A stretch of 64,000 bases of DNA from Bedellia somnulentella. Its lineage: Eukaryota; Arthropoda; Insecta; Lepidoptera; Bedelliidae. The translations under genes were made by a program, and so were the position numbers. Numbering within the stretch: position 1 is the stretch's first letter; each line of letters opens with the position of its first letter. The stretch spans positions 1 through 64,000 of the forward strand of contig CAUYWD010000077.1 in assembly GCA_963576735.1 (NCBI GenBank), in the 5' to 3' direction. The notes under the pieces were generated by a model that saw nothing but the letters and a program-made list of their open reading frames with translations, was not told where the DNA came from and did no database searches. Shown here in pieces: positions 55,364 to 64,000 of this stretch.

Positions 55364-56159
55364 ATGTATTTATTACAAAGATTACTTTTGAATAAGTCTC
55401 TCAGAGTAAGAGCTTCTACTAATCGAAAAACTATAGACTGCAGATCTTTTAAAAATTTTGGTCACAAACGAGAACCTGTACCATTATTTACCACCCTGTG
55501 GCTAGGCTTTTTAACATTTACTTTTATTGGATGTTGCATTAATTGGAAAGTGTGAGTACGTCAATACCCATTATTACTAAAGTTAGTTAAAACTATGCAT
55601 TGGTATAGATCAGTATGCATTATCTAAAGAAATAATCACCATACTATGATTTTAATTTCAAGTTGTTAGTTGTTCTGCAGCACCTAAGGCTTCCAAGGTT
55701 AAAGTTGAGGCTGTGTAATTGCATTGACACTTTGTTACTGAGCATCCCATATATTTAGTGCTCAAAAAGGTAGGCGTCCCAAGTATGAAGATTATAAGAG
55801 CATGTATGAAGATCATACAAAGTGGCGATCAATAGTCTCTGCCTACCCCAATGGGAAATAATGGTGTGAGTATATGTAGTATATGATGTATATGTATGTA
55901 TCTATAACCTGAATGGTTGAGGAAAGCACAAGAGGCTGATATGGATATGATATGCTGGAGCAGTGGATGTCTTTTGACCATATTACTACCATGTTGAAAG
56001 ATGAACCCATTCATTTGCTTCAAATTGGTGGTCTATGATTTCAGTTTTTTCATGAACTTTGAATTGCAGCATGATATATGTCTTTTTTTCAGTGTTACCA
56101 CTTACTTCCTAGGAGAGCCTAAAGATCTAGAAGAAGAGGAAAGTAGAAGACCATTTTAA
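55364..56159 (+). CDS. Small single-pass membrane protein gene, two exons, 84 aa
   Basis: Exon 1 is 55364-55551 (donor AAAGT|GTGAGT), exon 2 is 56093-56159 (acceptor TTTTTTTCAG); the split Val codon keeps the frame and gives 84 aa. A Lys/Arg-rich N-terminus without acidic residues until late (LLNKSLRVRASTNRK) resembles a mitochondrial presequence. One hydrophobic helix follows (about 41-61, LFTTLWLGFLTFTFIGCCIN), then an acidic tail LGEPKDLEEEESRRPF. Polyadenylation-type AATAAA lies about 15 and 37 bases after the stop. The intron carries an RTE fragment. The layout resembles small inner-mitochondrial-membrane proteins (respiratory-complex accessory or assembly subunits), but I do not recognise the family. 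Confidence 0.6.
55758..55885 (+). mobile_element. RTE 3' fragment in intron of the small membrane-protein gene
   Basis: It matches the RTE end from GTGCTCAAAAAGGTAGGCGT to CCCCAATGGGAAATAATGG and GTGAGTATATG, with a deletion before ACAAAGTGGCGATCAATAG. Confidence 0.75.
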
Positions 56160-56388
56160 TTTGTTTCTAAGTAAATAAAGTTTGTATGAAGATGAATAAA
56201 GAATTATGCATTTGGCAAAGCAATTACAATAAGTGTTAACTAGTATATAGATGTAAATGCATTTTATAATTTAATTAAATTAATATTTAGTAATAGGGTG
56301 AGTTTTTTTTATTTTTAACCGACTTCAAAAAAGGAGGTTCTCAGTTCGATTGTTTGTATGTATGTATGTATGTATGTATGTATAATTG

Positions 56389-56790
56389 TCCGCGATTATC
56401 TCGAGTTTGGCTTAAGCTATTTGGATGCGGTTTTCAGGACAGTATTCGTTACATTTAGGAGAAGGTTTTAGTGCCTTAACCGACCAAAAAAAGAAAGGAG
56501 GTTCTGTGTTTGACCTGTATGTATGTCTGTTGGTCCGCGATTATCTCACGTTTGGCTTAAGCTATTTGGATGCGGTTTTCAGAAAAGTATTCGTTACATT
56601 TAGGAGAAGGTTTTAGTGCCTTAACCGACCAAAAAAAGAAAGGAGGTTCTGTGTTTGACCTGTATGTATGTGTGTTGGTCCGCGATTATCTCACGTTTGG
56701 CATAAGCTATTTGGATGCGGTTTTCAGAAAAGTATTCGTTACATTTAGAAGATGGGTTAAAAGTTCTTTAACCGACTCGAAAAAAGAAGG
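56389..56790. repeat. 145-bp tandem repeat, nearly three units
   Basis: Units start with TCCGCGATTATCTC at 56389, 56534 and 56679; the spacing is exactly 145 bases. Units carry GGATGCGGTTTTCAG and ACCGACCAAAAAAAGAAAGG. Preceded by (TATG)n and ACCGACTTCAAAAAAGGAGG, a widespread lepidopteran motif. The short ORFs in it repeat with the unit and are not genes. Confidence 0.85.
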
Positions 56791-57607
56791 TTTCTTAGTT
56801 TGAAATATAAGTATGTATGTAAAGTTATCAATACTCGACAGAAATTTATCAATACATGTTAATAAAGTTTTTTTATTAGTAATAAACAGAGTTACTAAAT
56901 TATTGAACAAAAAAGTATATAAAAACATGAATAAATTACTCTTAATTATATTAAAGAAAAAAATATATATTGCAACATCATGTTTTTCATCCTGGTCATT
57001 TCAATCAAGGCGCTTTCGTCATGGGGAATTTCGCGCTTTCGGAATGGTCTTAACCATTTAAGTAATTTCTTTGAATCTATCACTTAAAGCCATCTCATCA
57101 AGGGATTTTACTCGACTCAACGCTACATATATATAAGAGTGTTTCTTCGCATTTGTGATAGGTGAACTTCTCTTTGCTCATCTGTTTCGGCAGCAAGAGC
57201 AGCACGCTGGCGATCTCTCTCATTCTGAAGGGCAAGCACGAGTTATCGACACGATAATGGAAATGAGATGGCAGTATACGATACTAAGTAAGTGCGTAAA
57301 AGATGGCTGCTTTATCCCACGCGATAACTAGTTTAAATACGGCTCGTGCTTGCACTGCTGAAGTCTTTGTTTTTTTTCGATGGGTGTTTCGTTCTCCCTT
57401 ACGTGACTTTTCCTTAAAGCATCCTCTACCTAGGCCCGCAGGTAAACAAAATAGTAACAAGTAAGCTAAAGTCATAATATTAAATATTATAACTTCCTGT
57501 TTAAAAAAATATAAAATAAACGGACAGTAAAACTTATCTCTAGATAACTATTACTAATTCACTAAAAAAACTCAGAGTAATTTAAGAACTTATCACTAAA
57601 AAGTATA

Positions 57608-58598
57608 AAATAAAAAAGAAAAAAAAAACTTCAATTAAAAACTTAACAGAAAAACTATATTATTATTTTTTATTTAAAAAAGAACCGCCTTCAAAAATCC
57701 AACTGAAAAGAATAAAATAATATTTATTTATTTTATTATGTACTACTCTATTCCACTTCTTCTTTTTGAAGTCGGTGCCAAACAGACAAATCCAAAACGA
57801 AAATTGCTACATAGAGAAAACCATACGAATAATAAATCAATCGATAGTGCCTCAACAACAGTAACACAATCGCGCTCAAAAATCAAGAAATTTCATCCGC
57901 TCGCAACGACGTCGCTTTATAAAGGCTGGGATTGGAGGACAGTGAGCGGTGCTTAGCCTGGTGTGCATGCGTCGCACTCCGCAGAGAAATTATCATAATA
58001 TACATGTCACCGTAAAACTGTAAATACAAGTAAATTTTAATTTTAGATAGATAGCGAGATGGTAAACTAACGTTAGGTTAGGTTATGTAAGATTATCAGA
58101 TTTCAAACTAACGGAATTAACAATTCGACAGGGACATGCATGCACCGAGTTGGCACAACCAAAACTTCTAACACTTTGTAAAAAGACGATCGAGAATCTA
58201 AATCACTACATAGTATAAAACAAAGTCTCTGTCCCTGTCTGGGATATAGGGACATCCTTATGTATACTTTAATCTGTAAAACTACGAAATGAATTTTGAT
58301 GCGATTTTTTTTATTGATTGATTAAAAAGGAAGGTTTATAAGGATGACATACGCTGATGGGATGGAGAACTCACTCCACTTGGGCGGGCCACTAATATTC
58401 CTTCTTCTTTGTCATGAAAATTGGTTTGGCACCGACTTCAAAAAGGAGAAGTTGAATAGAGTAGTACATAATAAAATAAATAAATATTATTTTATTCTTT
58501 TCAGTTGGATTTTTGAAGGCGGTTCTTTTTTAAATAAAAAATAATAATATAGTTTTTCTGTTAAGTTTTTAATTGAAGTTTTTTTTTTCTTTTTTTTA
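57608..58598. mobile_element. Element or inverted duplication with about 175-base arms
   Basis: 57608-57783 is the near-perfect reverse complement of 58425-58598 (shared: AGAACCGCCTTCAAAAATCC, AATAATATTTATTTATTTTA, AGTCGGTGCCAA). About 640 bases separate the arms and contain no recognised gene. The arm ends facing inward carry the ACCGACTTCAAAAAGGAG motif. No target duplication was seen. Confidence 0.6.
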
Positions 58599-58616
58599 AT
58601 TCATATATCAAACATG

Positions 58617-59441
58617 CAACAAGAGTTGCAAGAGATGATGAATATTGCATGTGAGTCTTTTGTAAGAAAGGGAATGAGGGTGAATGTGGATAAAACAGAA
58701 ATGGAAGGAAGGATAATGAAATAAAATGAAAATAAAGGAGGATGTAACAGAATGCATGATTGCAATTGATGGTGAGGATGTGGAACAGGTAAAGGAGTTT
58801 GTATATCTGGGAAGTTTGTTAACAAGGGATGGAAAATGTGTTGAAGACATTGAAAGAAGAGTGAAAAAGGGTGATGCGGAAAATAAAGCAATGGATAGCC
58901 TAATGACCATTCAATTGGTGTCGCAAAAAGACCTGAATGACTGTGCATGATGCTGTTCTTGTTCCTACGCTTATGTATGGAAGCGAATGTTGGGTATGGC
59001 AGAAGAAGCAGCATGAGAGCAGAGTGAATGCAGTAGAGATGAGGTCCCTCAGAAAAAAATTTAATTTTAGATTAGTGATTGAGTGAGAAATAGTGTTATT
59101 TGTGAAAAGTGTGGTGTGAAAGATGATATTGTAAGAAAGATAGAAAAAGGAATGTTGATATGGTTTGGGCACATAGAGAGGATGGATGATAGAAAATTGG
59201 CAAAAGGGATCTATAGAGCTAGTATGGATGGTAATGTTAGTAGAGGAAGACCACAGAGAACACACTTGAACCAAATTGAGAGCTCAAAAAGGCAGGCATC
59301 TGAAGTATGAAGAATAAAGGAGCATGTATTAACATTTGATGGATGTAAACAAAGCTAGAGAGGTTTGTCAGGATCGTACGAAGTGGCGATCGATAGTCTC
59401 TGCCTACCCCAATGGGAACTAATGGCGTGAGTATATGTATG
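58617..59441 (+). mobile_element. 5'-truncated RTE copy with 13-bp target duplication
   Basis: TATATCAAACATG occurs at 58604-58616 and 59442-59454. The interior matches RTE codons from CKSFERKGMRVNVDKTK region to the 3' end, with several frameshifts (segments 58726-58950 and 59083-59310), so it encodes nothing functional. Confidence 0.85.
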
Positions 59442-59573
59442 TATATCAAACATGATTACAGTGAGGAAGAGTTATCCCAAGAGTAAAATATGAATCCTTA
59501 TTCTGTTTATCTGAAACCATTGTATTTTTTTTATTAGGATTTGCAAAATAGTGAGGGAAAAACTTATTAGTAA

Positions 59574-60150
59574 CTAGCTGACCTGACAGACTTCGTACTG
59601 TAAATTTGCTTATGCCAAACTCTAGGCATTTTTTCCGGTACTCTGAGTTCAATCGGGCGTAAATATTTTATTGGTCAAATTTTTCCGGGATAAAAAGTAT
59701 TCTATTTGATCATTATCTATCATTCTGCTAAATTTCATTCATATACATTCTATAACAGGCTATTTGATTGGAATAAAAATATACATTTCTTTTTATTTCA
59801 TAAGTTTAATATTTCTTTCTGAGAGTGATTTGTAATACTAATAACGCGAGATAAAAATATTGCATTATTTTACTTAAATCCGTCTTCTAAAATAAGTTTT
59901 TTGATGCAACTGTCACGTGACTTAAAACGACCGCAATTGGCTATTTCTTTAATGACGAAGATTGCGCATAAACAGAAGACTGCGTATCGCTTCGCTTCTT
60001 TTCTTGGTGTATATTTTTGCGGAATTGACGTCACTACGTGCCACAGCCGCCATATTACTTAAATATTGCATTTTCCCTTTCGATTGTTTATTAAAATAGC
60101 TAAAATAAACACAAAAAGTATATTTTTAGTGCTCCTTATGAACAAAAAAA
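59574..60150. repeat. Dispersed repeat start and AT-rich flank
   Basis: ACTAGCTGACCTGACAGACT TCGTACTG at 59574 begins a repeat related to 42160-42400. The remainder to 60150 shows no ORF or other recognised feature. Confidence 0.45.
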
Positions 60151-60626
60151 CACGCTTTTATAAGTGCACTTAAAAGTCAAAAATAAATTACGGGTCGTTC
60201 AAGTTGTCTCTATTTCTGGGCTGAAGTGTAAACTATGTGCTTTTAATTATAATATTTGATTGTAAAAGCGTAGGGCGCTGGAAAAGGAAAGATTTTTTGT
60301 TTACATTGCTAAGGAATCAAGTTAAGCGATGTTTCGGGAAGCAGGTTACAGAGATCGGCAATCTAACTAGAGTTGCAGCACCACTAGTTGGAGGCTCTAT
60401 ATTAAACAGCCTGTTCAAAGTACTAGTCAACAGTGGCAAAATGTAAAGTTCTTGTTCGTGTATTTGTTTACAAGAAAGATTTTCCTGCTCCAGCGCCCCA
60501 CGCTTTTACAATCAAACATTATAATTAAAAGCACATAGTTTACACTTCAGCCCAGAAATAGAGACAACTTGAACGACCCGTAATTTATTTTTGACTTTTA
60601 AGTGCACTTATATAAGCGTGTTTTTT
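60151..60626. mobile_element. MITE-like element with about 145-base inverted arms
   Basis: 60151-60291 is the reverse complement of about 60478-60621 (AAGTGCACTTAAAAGTCAAA, ATTACGGGTCGTTCAAGTTG, GATTGTAAAAGCGT). Outer ends read AACACGCTTTTATAAGTGC and its inverse. Interior about 180 bases, no ORF of note. Superfamily unknown. Confidence 0.65.
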
Positions 60627-60649
60627 AAACTATTAATTTATTTTATGCT

Positions 60650-60905
60650 TTTTAGTGGTATTTATCTCGGGCGCTACCGTGCTTCGCAAGGCATGTAAAG
60701 CCGTTGGTGCCGGTTGTTATCGTAAGATAGCAGTCGTCAAGCTTTGTCAGAGACCCAAACGGGTGGCTTGATAACATCTAACGGTAAGGTGACTACTAGC
60801 CTTACAAACCTCCACCAACCCGGCTGGCCCCCGTGGTGAAGTATGGCTAATACCTTCCTCACGGAAGAGACCCGTGCCCAGCAGTGGGACGTTATGGGTT
60901 GGTAA
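60650..60905 (+). mobile_element. LINE 3'-end type repeat
   Basis: Sequence CCTCACGGAAGAGACCCGTG followed by CCCAGCAGTGGGACGTTATG is the 3' end of a very common lepidopteran LINE/SINE type. No coding part is present here. Confidence 0.55.
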
Positions 60906-60934
60906 CGATACATCGTATGCTAATATTCATAATG

Positions 60935-61440
60935 AAGTTCCAGTTCAAATCTTCCGGCTCCATCATCAGATCAGTTCGATAGTACCATTATTATTGTATT
61001 CAGACCTTGAAACCTAATCGTGGTCAAAGTTCATTACAAGACCTTTCTAACAAGTCCAAATACGGCTATAATACGATCATCCATCATTAAGTTCCAGTTA
61101 ATATCTTCCGGCTCCATCATCAGATGAGCTCGACAGTACCATATTATTGTATTCAGACCTTGAAACCTAATCGTGGTCAAGTTTCTTTACAAGACCTTTC
61201 TAACAAGTCCAAACACGGCTATGATACGATATTTCATCATGGAATGCTAGTGCCTATCTTCCGGCTTCATCATCAGACCTTGAAACCTAATCATGGTCAA
61301 CGTTCATTACAAGACCTTTTTAACAAGTCCAAACATGGCTATGATACGATCATTCATCATGAAGTTCCAGTTCATAACTTCCGGCTCCATCATCAGATCA
61401 GCTCGACAGTACCATATTAATGTATTGTCATCGAAATCAC
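60935..61440. repeat. About 155-bp tandem repeat, four units (one shortened)
   Basis: Units start near 60935, 61088, 61243 and 61362. Each carries CTTCCGGCTCCATCATCAGA, CAGACCTTGAAACCTAATCG and AACAAGTCCAAA. The third unit lacks about 34 bases. The 98-codon ORF across it follows the repeat and is not a gene. Confidence 0.82.
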
Positions 61441-62129
61441 ATACAACTGCCAATTTTCATAACGCTATAACCTTTAGAAGATGGTTAAATTCGTTTTCTT
61501 AGATTTGATTACATAGTTACATACATACAGGTCGACCTAATAAAAGCGTGTTAAAAACCACGTAAACATTGTCAAATAGTCTATTGAGAAGCCTTTTCAC
61601 CTCAAACACACAAACATCTAAACTTTCACATTTATAATATTAATAGGATAAGTTTGTCTCCTATCAAATGAGTATACTGTCTTGGGCAATAAATTGATAC
61701 TTTGAAACTTTACATTTAGAACTACTTCTGCCTTCCTTTTAACTATGTATGGTGAAAATTATACCCACCAAAAACATTTTCAAGTAAAATGTTGCCAAGA
61801 CGAGCCCATATGACTCGCACTGTCAAAAAGTTATCAGATCTCATGTAGAGCCAAGCTTCTAACACTACACGCCCTAACTCTACAAGGCCTATCTTCACAA
61901 ACTCTACACCTTAGTCAAAATATGTGGCTCAAAGTCTGTCGGGTCAGCTAGTATATAATAAAGGCAAAAAAATGGGCTTTCATGTGAATCATGGGTGTTT
62001 TGGCCAGAAACCAATCATCAGCCAAAATCGTTTTAGGAAAGGGCTGTTGGCCACTTTCGGGGATTTATAGCTGTGAATTTATATAGTCAGATATTATTAA
62101 CTTATCGTTAGAATTCCAATAATAGAGTT

Positions 62130-62222
62130 GCAGAGGTACCTTCTAGTACTACTGAACATCACTGATCTTTGTGTCCTGAGCACCCATTTCTTGCACACTT
62201 TGTACGAATACCCTAACACAGG
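62130..62222 (-). mobile_element. tRNA-derived SINE body fragment
   Basis: AGAGGTACCTTCTAGTACTA CTGAACATCAC and TTTGTACGAATACCCT match the body of the SINE at 52868-53232; head and tail are missing. Confidence 0.6.
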
Positions 62223-62381
62223 GGTGGGGAGACTTTCACTAATGGCGATCTATATCAATAAATTGAGACGACAAGCGATCGACTTGCAATAAGACAATAT
62301 TTTTTTATGTTAAATCGTTTATTGTAGGTATTGCGCACATATTACTATTTAAATATACTTTTATTAACAATTTAAGAAGTA

Positions 62382-63335
62382 CATACATACATATACTCAC
62401 GCCGTTAATTCCCATTAGGGTAGGCAGAGACTATCGATCGCCACTCCGTACGATCCTGGCAAACCTCTCTTGCTTCGTCTACATCCATCAATCTTTTCAT
62501 ATATGCTCTTTTATTCTTCCTACTTCGGACGCCTGCCTTTCTGAGCACACTCTCAATTTGGTCCAAGTGTGTCTTTCGTGGCCGTCCTCTACTAACATTA
62601 CCTTCCACATTAGCTCTATAGATACCTTTTACCAATTTCCTATCATCCATCACCTCGATGTGCCCAAACCATCTCAACATTCCTTTTTCTATCTTACTTA
62701 CAATATCCTCCTCATTCCTCATTTTTACTGCATTCACTCTGCTTTCATGCTTCTTCTGCTACACCCAACATTCACTGCCATACATAGGCGTAGGATCAAG
62801 AACAGCATCATGCACAGCCAATCAGGCCCTTTCGGACATCGATTGACTAGACATTAGACTATCCATTGCTCCATTAATCGCATTACTCTTTTTCACTCTT
62901 CTCTCGATATCTTCAACACACTTTCTATCTCTAGTAAACATTCTTCCCAGATATACAAACTCATTTATTTGTTCCACTCTCTTACCATTAATCTCAATCA
63001 CGCATTCGGTCATATTCTCCTCTCTTTCAAAAACCATGGTTTTAGTTTTCCACATTCACTTTCATTCCCTTTCTTTAAAATGACGCACATGCAATATTCA
63101 TCATCTCTTGCAACTCTTCCGCCGACGATGCAAGTAGCGCTTGATCGTCAGCATACAAGAGGCATTTAACAATGAATCCACCCATTCTTAGTCCATAATC
63201 ACTTTCACGCAATTCTGTCAAACAGTTATCCATGAACAAATTGAAGAGCCACAGAGAAGCAACACAACCCTGTCGGACACCCCTAGAGATGCCAAACCAG
63301 TCAGTGTTTTCCCCGTTTACAGCCTTTCTCTTTGC
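62382..63335 (-). mobile_element. 5'-truncated RTE copy with frameshifts
   Basis: The reverse complement runs from the motif after VNGEDTDWF (right) through the YADD region to the (TATG)n tail at 62382-62400. Open segments are 63055-62822 and 62737-62405. Frame breaks show it is dead. Confidence 0.82.
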
Positions 63336-63339
63336 TTGA

Positions 63340-63930
63340 ATCAGTGATAAACAAAAAAATTCGTAAATCTCAATAAAAATGTTTAACAGAAACCTTGTTT
63401 GATTTTGTCCGGCTTCGCTCTAATTTTCGGTATGCGAAGTTTCAATGCCAACCTAGTCGGGTTTTAGAACAGAGAGGCTTCGATCATATATACCAAAGAT
63501 ACACCAACAAAGCACGAAAAACGGCCCGGCCGAACAGTGCTTTTTTATATGGTAAGCACTGTTTCACTGACAGTCGCGTGCTAGATCTTTTAATAAATAA
63601 TAGGTCTTAAGAGAATGCAGTAAGGTCGATAATTGTAGAAAAATAAATATTTAATTGTCAAACAGTCTTGTCATTCTCGCGGTTCACTTTTGTGCGTTGA
63701 ATTTGTATGGAGTGTGGCATCTTTGGTACATATGAGCGAAGCAGAGAGGGTAAAAAATTTAGGAAATTCGAAAGATGTCCAAATATTCTAAATGGCCTAG
63801 ACCTCGTTTTTACAACATACCCTTTTTAAATTTTAAATCGATTAAAGACATCAAACTAAACAACTTTGCCTATGGAATGCTTATCTAAAATATTGTAATT
63901 TTTTCAAAATAATTATTACATAAATATTGA
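63340..63930. other. Unassigned stretch at the right end
   Basis: AT-rich, one 71-codon ORF (63395-63610) without recognisable motifs. No repeat identified. Confidence 0.3.
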
Positions 63931-64000
63931 CAGCCGTGATAGCCCAGTGGGTAGAACACTCGGTTAACGTGCAAGCGACTAGTGTTCAAATCCCGGGTCG
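63931..64000 (+). mobile_element. tRNA-derived SINE head, cut by the window end
   Basis: CCGTGATAGCCCAGTGGGTA (box A) and GTTCAAATCCC (box B) match the SINE heads at 3706 and 53225. The body lies beyond the window. Confidence 0.8.

Overview
The window looks like lepidopteran (butterfly or moth) nuclear DNA. It is AT-rich and intron-split. It carries repeat families typical of Lepidoptera: RTE elements ending in (GTAA)n/(TATG)n, short SINE-like elements sharing both ends with RTE, Dong/R4 and Jockey/CR1 LINEs, tRNA-derived SINEs and many MITEs. There is no rRNA, no CRISPR array and no bacterial operon. I assembled three host genes exon by exon from splice signals and phase.

Host genes. (1) A membrane RING-CH E3 ubiquitin ligase of the MARCHF1/8 type lies on the minus strand at 711-9533 in five coding exons (about 233 aa). 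(2) Nopp140, the nucleolar/Cajal-body snoRNP chaperone, lies on the minus strand at 37424-43863. It has an N-terminal LisH-like segment, about 13 acidic-serine/basic repeats, and two alternative 3' exons: an RGG tail or the conserved SRP40-type tail. Its main exon is hidden because it lacks Met, and a spurious 408-codon ORF lies antisense to it. (3) A small two-exon gene at 55364-56159 on the plus strand encodes an 84-aa protein with one predicted membrane helix.

Mobile DNA fills the rest, mostly nested. At 9.98-12.2 kb a dispersed repeat and a MITE-in-MITE. At 12.46-15.94 kb a CR1/Jockey-group LINE with a full ORF2. At 16.91-17.71 kb three tandem TTAA-phased MITEs. At 17.90-21.80 kb a Dong/R4-clade LINE in a TAA repeat that appears to be the 3' tail of a Jockey LINE running back to 28.54 kb. 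That Jockey is itself interrupted by a hAT-like element (21.86-23.68 kb) and a tRNA-containing retroposon (25.91-26.70 kb). At 29.3-30.8 kb a THAP-domain remnant between inverted repeats, and at 33.85-35.16 kb a degenerate P-element (THAP9-like) transposase. At 44.9-49.7 kb an RNase H-bearing LINE tail is split by a TTAA-flanked element that carries an RTE with an intact 1039-codon ORF. At 52.46-55.05 kb an 8-bp-TSD element contains a TA-flanked element, which contains SINEs. From 56 to 64 kb there are satellite-like repeats, long inverted repeats and truncated RTE copies.

The parts relate as follows. The RTE ORF is the likely source of machinery for the dozen or more short elements that share its 5' and 3' ends. 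Target-site duplications let several insertions be removed on paper so that the interrupted reading frame or inverted repeat becomes continuous, which orders the insertions in time. No unknown enzymatic system is evident. The most unusual items are the dual-tail Nopp140 gene, the TTAA-phased MITE array, the palindromic tRNA-like retroposon and the THAP-coding mini-element.
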